From: Pseudomonadota bacterium
GTDB taxonomy: Bacteria > Pseudomonadota > Alphaproteobacteria > Sphingomonadales > Sphingomonadaceae
Length of the DNA: 17,889 nt
Direction of reading: 5' to 3'
NCBI GenBank assembly: GCA_023433445.1
Contig: JAEZCS010000250.1
Coordinates: 1 to 17,889, forward strand
Shown here one piece after another: positions 5,883 through 12,869 of the stretch (position 1 is the first letter of the stretch; each line of letters begins with the position of its first letter). The translations under genes were made by a program, and so were the position numbers. The notes beneath the pieces are model-generated. The model worked only from the letters and a program-made list of their open reading frames with translations, was not told where the DNA came from and ran no database searches.

Positions 5883-7919
5883 ATGAGCGCGCCGGCGGAA
5901 GACATCGCCCGGATGATCGCTACACAAGGTCCACTCGGGAAGTTGACGGCCAGCATCGATGACCGGTCGCCCCTCGGCCCGGTCCATCGATGGTCGCCAG
6001 CGCTGGTGTCGACCGTCCGGCTGATGTTGTCGTCGAAGGCGGAGATCGTCCTGTTCTGGGGTCGGGACCTGTGCGCGCTCTATAATGAAGCCTATGCGCC
6101 CACGATTGGCGACAAGCATCCGGGCGCATTGGGCCAACCCGCTCGCCTCTATTGGGCAGAGCTTTGGGATGACCTGGAGCCGCTGTTGCTGTCGGTTCTC
6201 GACCGGGGTGAGACGGTTCATGCCAAGGATCGCCCCTTTTACATCGAGCGGGACGGCGGCCGTGGCGAGGAAGTCTTTTTCGACATCAGCTATTCGCCGG
6301 TGTTCGAGGCCGATGGATCGATCGGGGGCATATTGTGCATCGTCAGCGAGACGACGAAGCGCGTCATGGCCGAGCGCGAGATGCTGGCGGACCGCAACCG
6401 GCTCTGGACACTCGCGCGCGATCCTTTCCTGATAGCCGACGCCGACGGGAAATGGCTGTCAGCCAGCCCAGCATGGACGGAAATATTGGGGTGGAGCCAG
6501 GAGGAACTGATCGGCCGCACATCGGAATGGATGGAGCATCCAGACGACACCGCGCGCACCAGGGAAGAGGTTCAGACGCTCCAGCACGGCGTGTTGACGA
6601 TCCGGTTCGAAAACAGGTTTCGCACAAAAAATGGCGACTATCGCTGGTTCAGCTGGACCGCAGTGCCAGACAATGGGCTGGTATATTGCGTGGCGCGGGA
6701 CATCACTGAGCCGCGCGCCCATGCCCACGCCCTGGCCGAAACAGAAGCCGCGTTGCGGCAGGCGCAGAAGATGGAGACGCTGGGCCAGTTGACCGGCGGC
6801 GTCGCGCATGACTTCAACAATCTGTTGCAGGTCGTCACCGGCAATCTGGAGCTGCTCCAGCGCGGCCTCAAAGATAATGAGCGGATGCGCCGGGCGGCTG
6901 ACAATGCAATGGCAGGCGCGGAGCGCGCAGCCATGCTGACGCAGCGGCTGCTCGCTTTTTCCCGCCGCCAGCCCTTGGCCCCCGAACGCGTGGACCCCAA
7001 CCGGCTGGTGAGCCGCATGTCGGAGTTGCTGAACCGCACTTTGGGCGAGGGGATCGAGGTGGAGACGATCCAGACCGCGCGCGCCTGGGCCATTGAGGTC
7101 GACCTCAATCAAATGGAAAATGCCCTGTTGAACCTGGCGGTCAATGCGCGGGACGCGATGCCGGACGGCGGCAAGCTGACCATCGAAGTCGCAAACACGC
7201 AGATCGACAATCTTTATGCGGCACAGGAAGACGATGTGCAGCCTGGTCAATATGTGTTGATATGCCTGTCAGACACGGGCGAAGGCATGGATGCCGAGAC
7301 GCTGAGCCACGCGATCGAGCCGTTTTTCACCACCAAGGAAGTCGGGCGTGGCACGGGGCTGGGACTGTCCATGGTCTACGGTTTCATCAAACAGTCAGGC
7401 GGCCATATCCGGGTGTATTCGGAAGTGGGCGAAGGGACGAGCGTCAAGATCTACCTGCCGCGCTACCATGGCCTTGTCCCCGCCAATGATCAGTTGGAAG
7501 AGACTTCCTGCCCCGCCGTGATCGGCGGCGACGAAACGGTGCTGGTGTGCGAGGATGACGAAAAAGTGCGCGCCTACGCCGTGGAGGTGCTGACTGAACT
7601 TGGCTATCATGTGATCGAAGCGGGAAATGGCCCCGCGGCGCTGGAAGCGCTGGATCAGGCGGACGAGCCTATCCACCTGCTCTTCACCGATGTGGTGCTG
7701 CCCGGCGGAATGACCGGAGCGGACGTGGCAAGGGAGGCGGCGGCGCGCAGGCCGGAGATCAAGATCCTGTTCGCGACCGGCTATGCGCGTAATGCCATCA
7801 TCCACCATGGGCGGCTGGACCCTGGAGTGGAGTTGCTGACCAAGCCTTTCACCTATGCCGATCTGGCGGGGAAGGTGCGCGAAGTGCTGGATCGACCGGC
7901 GGAGCAGCAGGTCGGCTAG
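5883..7919 (+). CDS. Soluble hybrid sensor histidine kinase (PAS-PAS-HisKA-HATPase-REC)
   Basis: This is a 678-aa protein without membrane segments, hence a cytosolic sensor. Residues 1-160 form a PAS-like input domain (LFWGRDLCALYNEAYAPTIG, then a SYSPV strand). A second PAS lies at about 173-275 (DPFLIADADGKWLSASPAW). The HisKA H-box GGVAHDFNNLLQ places the phosphorylated His at 309. The ATP-binding domain has the N-box NARDAM (N421), DTGEGM (464-469) and GRGTGLGLS (488-496). The C-terminal receiver (about 551-670) has acidic residues D558/D559, phospho-acceptor D603 in FTDVVLPGG, and K654 in LLTKPF. The ATG has GAGG 7 nt upstream. No separate response regulator or output gene adjoins it, so it is an orphan whose signal is unknown. 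It could feed a phosphotransferase relay; that is inference. Confidence 0.93.
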   Translation: MSAPAEDIARMIATQGPLGKLTASIDDRSPLGPVHRWSPALVSTVRLMLSSKAEIVLFWGRDLCALYNEAYAPTIGDKHPGALGQPARLYWAELWDDLEPLLLSVLDRGETVHAKDRPFYIERDGGRGEEVFFDISYSPVFEADGSIGGILCIVSETTKRVMAEREMLADRNRLWTLARDPFLIADADGKWLSASPAWTEILGWSQEELIGRTSEWMEHPDDTARTREEVQTLQHGVLTIRFENRFRTKNGDYRWFSWTAVPDNGLVYCVARDITEPRAHAHALAETEAALRQAQKMETLGQLTGGVAHDFNNLLQVVTGNLELLQRGLKDNERMRRAADNAMAGAERAAMLTQRLLAFSRRQPLAPERVDPNRLVSRMSELLNRTLGEGIEVETIQTARAWAIEVDLNQMENALLNLAVNARDAMPDGGKLTIEVANTQIDNLYAAQEDDVQPGQYVLICLSDTGEGMDAETLSHAIEPFFTTKEVGRGTGLGLSMVYGFIKQSGGHIRVYSEVGEGTSVKIYLPRYHGLVPANDQLEETSCPAVIGGDETVLVCEDDEKVRAYAVEVLTELGYHVIEAGNGPAALEALDQADEPIHLLFTDVVLPGGMTGADVAREAAARRPEIKILFATGYARNAIIHHGRLDPGVELLTKPFTYADLAGKVREVLDRPAEQQVG

Positions 7920-7989
7920 TGGTCTGAGAGACGTGCTTCGCTTCGCTCGGGGCGCGGGGCAAAGGACGCTTCCAGTCAGACACGCCCAG

Positions 7990-8017
7990 CCCACGCCAGG
8001 CCGCTGCGGCCGGTGGG
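7990..8017 (+). terminator. Hairpin downstream of the hybrid kinase
   Basis: Outer arms CCCAC (7990-7994) and GTGGG (8013-8017) enclose a perfect GGCCGC-T-GCGGCC palindrome (7999-8011). The hairpin is followed about 10 nt later by CCTTTCTTT. It sits 70 nt after the kinase stop and before the GntR gene. It is a probable terminator with an interrupted U-tract. Confidence 0.5.
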
Positions 8018-8131
8018 TGACGCCTTTCTTTGCGGCAGGCATTGTCCTAGGGCGGCGTTCGAGGATCGAAAAGCCAGGGGGAACGGAGCTTGGGCAAGGA
8101 AGGTCGGCATCCGGCGGAACGAAAGTCCGGC

Positions 8132-8848
8132 ATGGCCGAAGACGGACTCCGTATCCACCAGGCGATCGCCCGGCAGCTGGGCACCGCGATCGTGGCTGGC
8201 ATTCACAAGCCGGGCGATGTCTTCGAAGGCGAGATAGAAGCGGCTGGACGGCTGCACGTATCCCGCACCGCCTACCGGGAAGCGGTGCGCATCCTGGTGG
8301 CCAAGGGCATGCTGGAAAGCCGCCCCAAGGCAGGAACGCGCGTCCTGCCGCGCAGCCGCTGGAATGTGCTGGACCCCGAAATGCTGGGCTGGATGTTCGC
8401 CGGGGAGCCGGACCCCGCCTTTGTCCGCGACCTGTTCGAACTGCGCGCCGTCATCGAACCGGCGGCGGCGGAACTGGCAGCACGACGGCGTACCGACGCA
8501 CAGCTCCTGGCAATGAGCCAAGCGCTTGCCGACATGCGGGAGCATCGCCTCTCTACGGAAGAGGGTCGCGCCGCCGACCAGCGTTTCCACCACGCGATCC
8601 TCGCTGCGACGCAAAATGACACGCTCGCTGCGCTGGCAAGTTCAGTGGGCGCGGCGGTCAGTTGGACCACGACGTTCAAACAGCGCAGAAAGTCACCGCC
8701 GCGTGATCCTTTTTCCGATCACCGGGCGGTGTTCGATGCGATTGCCAGGAGAGACGCAGATGCAGCGCGAGCCGCGATGAGCGATCTGTTGCGTCTGGCG
8801 CTGGCAGATATGGATATCGCGCTTTCGGAGCCGGTGGCTAGCGCTTGA
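8132..8848 (+). CDS. GntR family transcriptional regulator, FadR/FCD subfamily
   Basis: This is a 238-aa DNA-binding regulator. The N-terminal winged helix-turn-helix (about residues 5-75) contains IVAGIHKPGDVFEGEIEAAG, the recognition region LHVSRTAYREAVRILVAKGM and the wing RPKAGTRVLP. The C-terminal FCD ligand domain (about 95-225) shows FELRAVIEPAAAELAARR, DQRFHHAIL and SDHRAVFDAI, providing the Asp/His residues that usually bind a metal and a carboxylate effector. FCD regulators often sense sugar acids or other organic acids, which fits the SMP-30 lactonase 1.4 kb downstream. The start is uncertain: ATG 8132 is preferred, but a TTG at 8090 with GGGGGA upstream would add 14 residues. A strong inverted-repeat operator lies just beyond the gene at 8936-8954. 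Confidence 0.9.
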   Translation: MAEDGLRIHQAIARQLGTAIVAGIHKPGDVFEGEIEAAGRLHVSRTAYREAVRILVAKGMLESRPKAGTRVLPRSRWNVLDPEMLGWMFAGEPDPAFVRDLFELRAVIEPAAAELAARRRTDAQLLAMSQALADMREHRLSTEEGRAADQRFHHAILAATQNDTLAALASSVGAAVSWTTTFKQRRKSPPRDPFSDHRAVFDAIARRDADAARAAMSDLLRLALADMDIALSEPVASA

Positions 8849-8878
8849 TCAAAATGTCGGGAGCGTCGCGGAAAAGCG

Positions 8879-8929
8879 CATCCCGGACAGCCACATGCTC
8901 GTGCAGTTAGCGTGCAGCTATCCGGGATG
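8879..8929. repeat. Long imperfect inverted repeat / hairpin after the GntR gene
   Basis: Positions 8879-8891 (CATCCCGGA, one mismatch, AGC) pair with 8917-8929 (GCT, one mismatch, TCCGGGATG), enclosing 25 nt. The enclosed sequence contains a direct repeat GTGCAG-N5-GTGCAG. The element lies 31 nt after the GntR stop codon and lacks a U-tract. It could be a 3'-end hairpin, a terminator or part of the regulatory region. Confidence 0.6.
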
Positions 8930-8935
8930 ACCTTA

Positions 8936-8954
8936 TTGTCATCAGGTATGACAA
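8936..8954. promoter_or_regulatory. Candidate operator TTGTCAT-N5-ATGACAA
   Basis: This is a perfect 7-bp inverted repeat with a 5-nt spacer, located between the GntR gene and the LacI gene. The size and symmetry suit a dimeric winged-helix regulator of the GntR/FCD type better than a LacI operator, which normally has a central CG. The binding protein is not shown by the sequence. Confidence 0.55.
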
Positions 8955-9133
8955 CGCTGTCTTTCTTTAGAGATTCGCGCTGATCGATCAAGTGCTTTTT
9001 TCCACGCGCCGATGAAAAAGCCGGTTTTGATCAGTTGATGATGCGACCGCTTGTTTCTCGCCAGCTTTCCATGCCAATGCGCTGGCGATGACATCAGACC
9101 TTCACATTGGGTCCGGGACAGCTCGGGGTTTTC

Positions 9134-10123
9134 ATGGCCAGCATCCATGACGTAGCCGCGCTGGCGGGCGTCTCGATCAAGACGGTGTCGCGGGTCGTCA
9201 ACAAAGCGCCGAACGTCAGCGACCAACTGCGCGAGCGTGTCGCTGCTGCGATACAACAGCTGGACTACCGCCCGAACCAATCTGCCCGGCGCCTGGCTGG
9301 CGGCCGCTCCTTCATAATCGCCTTTCTCTACAACAATCCCGTCGCCAGCTACATCAGCGGCATCCAGGCGGGCGCGGTCAACCGATGCCGGGAACTGGGC
9401 TATCATCTGGTGGTCGAGCTGATCCCTCTGGATGGCGAACAGCGGTTTGACATTCTTGAAGGGCTGGCGGCCGCGTTGCGCCCTGATGGCGTGTTCCTGG
9501 CGCCGCCCCTGTCCGACGATCCCGCGGTGCTGGAATGGCTGGCGGACAAGAAGCTGCCTTGCGCCCGGATCGCAGGCCCAAATGGGGCGCAGAGCCTGAA
9601 TATCGTGACGCCCGAATGGGATGCGGGGCGGATGGTGGCCGATCATCTGATTGGCCTGGGCCACCGCAGGATCGGTGTCATCACGCCTCCCCCTGCCCAT
9701 GAAGCCGCGACCCATCGCGTTGACGGATTCCGCGAAGGGCTGGCTGCGGCGGGGCTGACGGAGGAGGCTCAGCTGTTCGTCGAAGGCGGGTTCGACTATT
9801 CGTCGGGGATCGCGGCGGGTGAGATATTGTTGGGATTGGCCCAGCCGCCAACCGCGATCTTCGCCACCAATGACGATATGGCGCTGGGCGTTCTGCAACT
9901 AGCGCGGCAGCGGGGTTTGCAGGTCCCTCGGGACATCTCGGTGGTCGGGTTCGACGACACGCCCGCCAGCCTGACTGCCTGGCCGCCGCTCACGACCGTG
10001 CGTCAGCCGCTGGCGCAGATGGGGGCGGCGGTTATCGATGCGCTGATCAACCGGCCCGCCAAGGCTCCGCAGTTCAATTTCGAACTGGTGCAGCGGGAAA
10101 GCTCCGCGCCGCCCGCCGGATAG
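9134..10123 (+). CDS. LacI family transcriptional regulator
   Basis: This is a 329-aa repressor-type regulator with the N-terminal LacI helix-turn-helix SIHDVAALAGVSIKTVSRVV at residues 3-22, the hinge region LDYRPNQSARRLAGGRS at about 49-65, and a periplasmic-binding-protein-like effector domain with FDILEGLAAALRPDGVFLAP, HRRIGVITPP, TAIFATNDDMALGVL and ISVVGFDDTPAS. The effector is presumably a sugar or sugar derivative handled by the neighbouring lactonase and transporter; the exact ligand cannot be read. The ATG at 9134 is chosen because LacI proteins usually begin within a few residues of the HTH; the frame extends 9 codons further to a TTG. The gene is closed by a strong terminator whose stem begins in its own stop codon. 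Confidence 0.94.
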   Translation: MASIHDVAALAGVSIKTVSRVVNKAPNVSDQLRERVAAAIQQLDYRPNQSARRLAGGRSFIIAFLYNNPVASYISGIQAGAVNRCRELGYHLVVELIPLDGEQRFDILEGLAAALRPDGVFLAPPLSDDPAVLEWLADKKLPCARIAGPNGAQSLNIVTPEWDAGRMVADHLIGLGHRRIGVITPPPAHEAATHRVDGFREGLAAAGLTEEAQLFVEGGFDYSSGIAAGEILLGLAQPPTAIFATNDDMALGVLQLARQRGLQVPRDISVVGFDDTPASLTAWPPLTTVRQPLAQMGAAVIDALINRPAKAPQFNFELVQRESSAPPAG

Positions 10124-10170
10124 AGCACGCTGCGTTTAATCCGGCGCAGGTCGCGTGCTCTAGTTTTTTG
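10121..10170 (+). terminator. Strong intrinsic terminator of the LacI gene
   Basis: A perfect 10-bp stem (TAGAGCACGC 10121-10130 with GCGTGCTCTA 10153-10162) incorporates the LacI stop codon TAG. It is extended by an inner TGCG/CGCA pair with a 4-nt bulge. It is followed by G and six T residues (10164-10169), then GTTTT. Confidence 0.9.
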
Positions 10171-10175
10171 TTTTC

Positions 10176-10221
10176 GCATCCTTTTCAGCGGAAAACCGGT
10201 TCCCACTTTTCCGCACGATGC
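10176..10221. repeat. Alphaproteobacterial-type intergenic palindrome
   Basis: This is a two-layer inverted repeat: outer arms GCATC (10176-10180)/GATGC (10217-10221) and inner perfect 8-bp arms GCGGAAAA (10188-10195)/TTTTCCGC (10207-10214) around CCGGTTCCCAC. The core resembles a dispersed extragenic palindrome that I recall as common in Alphaproteobacteria (GAAAAGTGGGAACCGG on the other strand). Copy number in this genome cannot be judged here. Confidence 0.6.
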
Positions 10222-10228
10222 TCTGAGG

Positions 10229-10256
10229 ATTTTCGACGCAGATGGCATCATCTGCT
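10229..10256 (+). repeat. Copy 1 of a palindromic repeat shared with 12711-12738
   Basis: This 28-bp segment is identical at 25 of 28 positions to 12711-12738. Its core is a perfect 7-bp inverted repeat, GCAGATG (10238-10244)/CATCTGC (10249-10255), around GCAT. It abuts the stop codon of the SMP-30 gene, and the outer right arm seen in copy 2 is missing here. Confidence 0.8.
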
Positions 10257-11112
10257 AGCCTGCATAAAGCGGCGTCGGCATGCCTTTCACACCGGCATCG
10301 ACCTCGAACAATCCGCCGTCATAGTCGCTGTCCGGCAGTCCAACAGCGGCCGAGCTGACGAACATGCGGTCCAGCCCGGCGCCTGCAAAGCAGATGTTCG
10401 TCACCTGCTGCGCTGGCAGGGCGATGGAGCGGTCGAGCTTGCCGTCGGGGGTGAAGCGGCTGATGCGACTGCCGCCCCAATGGGCGATCCATAGGCACCC
10501 ATCCGCATCCGCCGTCATGCCATCGGGATAGCCATCGCCATCGCTGAACTGGATGAAAATCTCCCGACCCGACAGACCGCCGCCGTCGGTACGGCGGAAG
10601 CGATAGACCGTGCGGCGCGCAGTGTCAGTGTGATAAAGCCAGTTTCCGCATAGCGAAAATGCAGGCCCGTTCGGCACATGATAGCCGCTGTCCATCTGCG
10701 TCCAGCGGCCATCCGGGTCCAGCCGGTAGAAGGCGCCGCTGGCCTCCTTCTCTTCCATGTCCATCGTGCCGCACCAGATGCGCCCTTCTGCATCGGCCTT
10801 GCCGTCGTTCATGCGATTACCGGGCAGATGCCGTTCAGGGTCGCCGAACGGATCGAGCACGAGCGGATCAAGAGACAGGCGCGCAAAACCACTCTGGAGG
10901 CCAGCGATGAAGCCGCCGCCCTGGCGCTCCGCGACCCAGCCGATCGGTTCCGGCATCACCCAGCGGGCGATGCTGCCATCGGTCAGAGAAAGGCGATTGA
11001 GCGCGGGAGCAATGATGTCGGTCCAATAGACGGCATTGTCGCGCGCGGACCATAATGTCCCCTCGCCCAGCTTGTCGCGAACGTCGCGCTCGATGAGTTG
11101 CCACTGCGCCAT
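10255..11112 (-). CDS. SMP-30/gluconolactonase/LRE family lactonase
   Basis: This is a 285-aa six-bladed beta-propeller of the senescence-marker-protein-30 / gluconolactonase family, which hydrolyses aldonolactones to aldonic acids using a divalent metal. Likely metal and substrate residues are E17 in KLGEGTLW, N102-D103 in RMNDGKADAEG, N148 in HVPNGPAF and D197 in YPDGMTADADG. The length matches the family, and no signal peptide is visible, so it should be cytosolic. Its neighbours are an FucP/GluP-type sugar transporter (divergent) and two sugar-type regulators, so a role in an oxidative sugar pathway is likely. The matching sugar dehydrogenase and aldonate dehydratase are not in the window. 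The stop codon abuts the repeat at 10229-10256. The ATG lacks a clear ribosome binding site. The exact lactone is unknown. Confidence 0.92.
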   Translation of the reverse strand: MAQWQLIERDVRDKLGEGTLWSARDNAVYWTDIIAPALNRLSLTDGSIARWVMPEPIGWVAERQGGGFIAGLQSGFARLSLDPLVLDPFGDPERHLPGNRMNDGKADAEGRIWCGTMDMEEKEASGAFYRLDPDGRWTQMDSGYHVPNGPAFSLCGNWLYHTDTARRTVYRFRRTDGGGLSGREIFIQFSDGDGYPDGMTADADGCLWIAHWGGSRISRFTPDGKLDRSIALPAQQVTNICFAGAGLDRMFVSSAAVGLPDSDYDGGLFEVDAGVKGMPTPLYAG

Positions 11113-11115
11113 GGT

Positions 11116-11217
11116 TCAGTGCTTTACCGCCGCTCGCCCCGTCAGCGTTGCACGGTCTGCGCCCGCGACGCCAAGGTTAAGTTCATCTACGTCCACCGCT
11201 GAGACGCTGACTGACAT
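11116..11217 (-). pseudogene. Possible relic of a DUF2807 (GIN-domain) beta-helix protein
   Basis: A 33-codon minus-strand segment contains VDVDELNLGVAGADRATLTG and resembles one rung of the DUF2807 / GIN-domain beta-helix family (pattern: acidic-x-L-x-L-x-V-x-G-x-x-R-x-x-L-x-G-R-A). It ends with TGA, 3 nt before the SMP-30 start codon. The frame is open for another 48 codons upstream, but that part looks non-coding. It could be chance translation of GC-rich DNA. I offer it as a possible truncated gene end, not as a functional gene. Confidence 0.28.
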
Positions 11218-11309
11218 GCTTGCCATCAGACACGCGAAATAATAGGACGATGATGTTCGAAAAGCATGGCTGATCCAGCCTCTCTGCATACGATCCCCCT
11301 GCCGCCAGG

Positions 11310-11341
11310 GTATATTGACGCCCGACGGGCGGCTATATACT
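11310..11341 (+). promoter_or_regulatory. Promoter with embedded palindromic operator for the MFS transporter
   Basis: TTGACG (11315-11320) and TATACT (11336-11341) form candidate -35 and -10 elements with a short 15-nt spacer. A 31-bp near-perfect palindrome (11310-11340) is laid over them: GTATAT / ATATAC outer arms and CGCCC (11319-11323) / GGGCG (11327-11331) inner arms around GAC. It totals 12 complementary pairs of 14 possible. Binding of a dimeric regulator here would block the promoter or, given the short spacer, could retwist it. The LacI or GntR protein encoded nearby is the natural candidate. Confidence 0.5.
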
Positions 11342-11391
11342 CGGACAAATGGAAGCAGCACAAGCCTGTTAGCCCCTGTTGGAGACGATGA

Positions 11392-12696
11392 ATGCCTGCA
11401 CCCCCCTCATCATCAGCCACTCTGACTGCGGGCGACCATCCTGCCACCCGGTACGGGCCTGCGTTGACGCTGTTGGCGAGCCTTTTCTTCATGTGGGGTT
11501 TCATCACGGTCATCAACAACACGTTGCTGCCGCACCTGCGCAGCGTGTTCGACCTGAACTATACCCAGACAACGCTGATCGAATCCGTGTGGTTCATCGC
11601 CTATTTCGTGGCGTCGATCCCTTCGGCCAAACTGATCGAGCGTGTCGGATATCAGAAGTCGCTGGTGATCGGGCTGCTGATCATGGCGGCCGGGTCGTTG
11701 GGCATGATGCTCGCGGCGAGCCTGCCATCCTATGGCGTCACTTTGACCATGCTGTTCATCATCGCGAGCGGCATCACGCTGCTTCAGGTGGCGGCCAATC
11801 CCTATGTAGCGGTTGTCGGCAAGCCTGAGACCGCGTCTTCCCGCCTTAATCTGGTGCAGGCGATGAATTCGGCAGGGACGATGCTGGCGCCGCTGTTCGG
11901 CGCCTATCTGATCCTTGGCCGTTCCAAGGGCGGCACGTCGAGCGCGGATGTCGTGCTGACACAGGCCGAACGGTTGGCCGATGCGCAATCCGTGATCCTG
12001 CCCTATGGGCTGGTTGCCGTCGTACTGGTGGTGCTGGCGATCGTTATCGCCCGCTTCCCGCTTCCCGCCATGGGATCGTCAACCTCCCGACTGGCAAAGG
12101 AGGAGCGGAAGAAGCACTCGCTCTGGGCCCATCGCAATCTGGTCTTCGGCGTTCCCGCCATCTTCATCTATCTGATCGCGGAAATCGGCGTCGCCAACCT
12201 GTTCGTGATCTTCGTCAGCCAGCCCGACATCGCCAACCTGACCCACGAGCAGGCTGGCCGCTATCTGAGCCTCCTGTGGGGCGGCATGATGGTTGGCAGG
12301 TTCGTGGGATCGGCGATCATGCAGAAGGTGGACGCTGGCAAGGTGCTGGCCGCCTTCGCTACTGGGTCTTTCATCGTGATGCTTGTCGCCGTGTTCAGCC
12401 ACGGGCCAGTCGCGATGTGGGCGCTCATCCTTGTCGGCCTTGGCCATTCGATCATGTTTCCCACCATCTTCACTTTGGGCATTCGTGGCCTGGGGCCGCT
12501 GACCGAAGAAGGATCAGGCCTGCTGATCATGGCGATCGCCGGCGGTTCGCTGGTGGTCGTGCAAGGGTGGATAGCCGACAATTATGGTTTGCAGAACAGC
12601 TTCCTTCTGACAGCCGCCTGCGAACTCTACATCCTCTTCTATGCACTCTGGGGTTCAAAGCCGACGCACGCGCTACCTGACCAGCAGGTGAAATGA
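11392..12696 (+). CDS. FucP/GluP-family sugar:H+ symporter (MFS)
   Basis: This is a 434-aa inner-membrane major-facilitator protein with about 12 hydrophobic segments and a basic cytoplasmic loop near the middle (LAKEERKKHSLWAH, about residue 235). The N-terminal region FFMWGFITVINNTLLPHLRS, followed by QTTLIESVWFIAYF and SIPSAKLIERVGYQKSL, is characteristic of the fucose permease / glucose-galactose transporter (FucP/GluP) family. ITLLQVAANPYVAVVG is another family block. The substrate is a monosaccharide (fucose, glucose, galactose or similar) and cannot be narrowed further. The ATG has GGAG 7 nt upstream. It is transcribed divergently from the SMP-30 lactonase across 279 bp with a strong palindrome in its promoter. 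Together they form a small uptake-plus-lactone-hydrolysis module. Confidence 0.93.
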   Translation: MPAPPSSSATLTAGDHPATRYGPALTLLASLFFMWGFITVINNTLLPHLRSVFDLNYTQTTLIESVWFIAYFVASIPSAKLIERVGYQKSLVIGLLIMAAGSLGMMLAASLPSYGVTLTMLFIIASGITLLQVAANPYVAVVGKPETASSRLNLVQAMNSAGTMLAPLFGAYLILGRSKGGTSSADVVLTQAERLADAQSVILPYGLVAVVLVVLAIVIARFPLPAMGSSTSRLAKEERKKHSLWAHRNLVFGVPAIFIYLIAEIGVANLFVIFVSQPDIANLTHEQAGRYLSLLWGGMMVGRFVGSAIMQKVDAGKVLAAFATGSFIVMLVAVFSHGPVAMWALILVGLGHSIMFPTIFTLGIRGLGPLTEEGSGLLIMAIAGGSLVVVQGWIADNYGLQNSFLLTAACELYILFYALWGSKPTHALPDQQVK

Positions 12697-12708
12697 CACG
12701 GTGCCAGA

Positions 12709-12752
12709 GCATTTTCAAAGCGGATGGCATCATCTGCTGACTCGGAAAATGC
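12709..12752 (+). repeat. Copy 2 of the palindromic repeat (complete form)
   Basis: Outer arms GCATTTTC (12709-12716)/GAAAATGC (12745-12752) are a perfect 8-bp inverted repeat. The inner pair GCGGATG (12720-12726)/CATCTGC (12731-12737) has one G.T wobble. Positions 12711-12738 match copy 1 (10229-10256) at 25 of 28 bases in the same orientation. Confidence 0.8.
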
Positions 12753-12773
12753 GGAAAGCCAAAGATAAATAGG

Positions 12774-12805
12774 GCCTGATCCGATCCAGTCTGATCGGAT
12801 CAGGC
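12774..12805. terminator. Perfect 13-bp hairpin between convergent genes
   Basis: GCCTGATCCGATC (12774-12786) pairs perfectly with GATCGGATCAGGC (12793-12805) around a 6-nt loop. It lies between the convergent transporter and amidohydrolase genes. There is no clean U-tract; reading minus, CCCTATTTATCTTT follows. It is either a terminator or a member of a dispersed palindrome family. Confidence 0.6.
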
Positions 12806-12826
12806 TCTAGATCGAGACTCTAATGG

Positions 12827-12855
12827 AAGGCCGGGGTGCGCGAGCCCCCGGCCTT
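12827..12855. terminator. Perfect 10-bp GC-rich hairpin next to the amidohydrolase stop
   Basis: AAGGCCGGGG (12827-12836) and CCCCGGCCTT (12846-12855) form a perfect stem with a 9-nt loop, 15 nt beyond the end of the minus-strand gene. It is a probable terminator for that gene, though the following bases are not T-rich on either strand. Confidence 0.65.
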
Positions 12856-12869
12856 TCGCATAAGAGCCG

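Noticed and set aside
6459..7250. Minus-strand 263-codon frame opposite the histidine kinase
   Set aside because: Antisense shadow; the kinase H, N and G boxes lie on the other strand in the same place.
8942..9898. Minus-strand 318-codon frame opposite the LacI gene
   Set aside because: Gln/Arg-rich antisense shadow; no recognisable domain and the opposite strand encodes a clear LacI protein.
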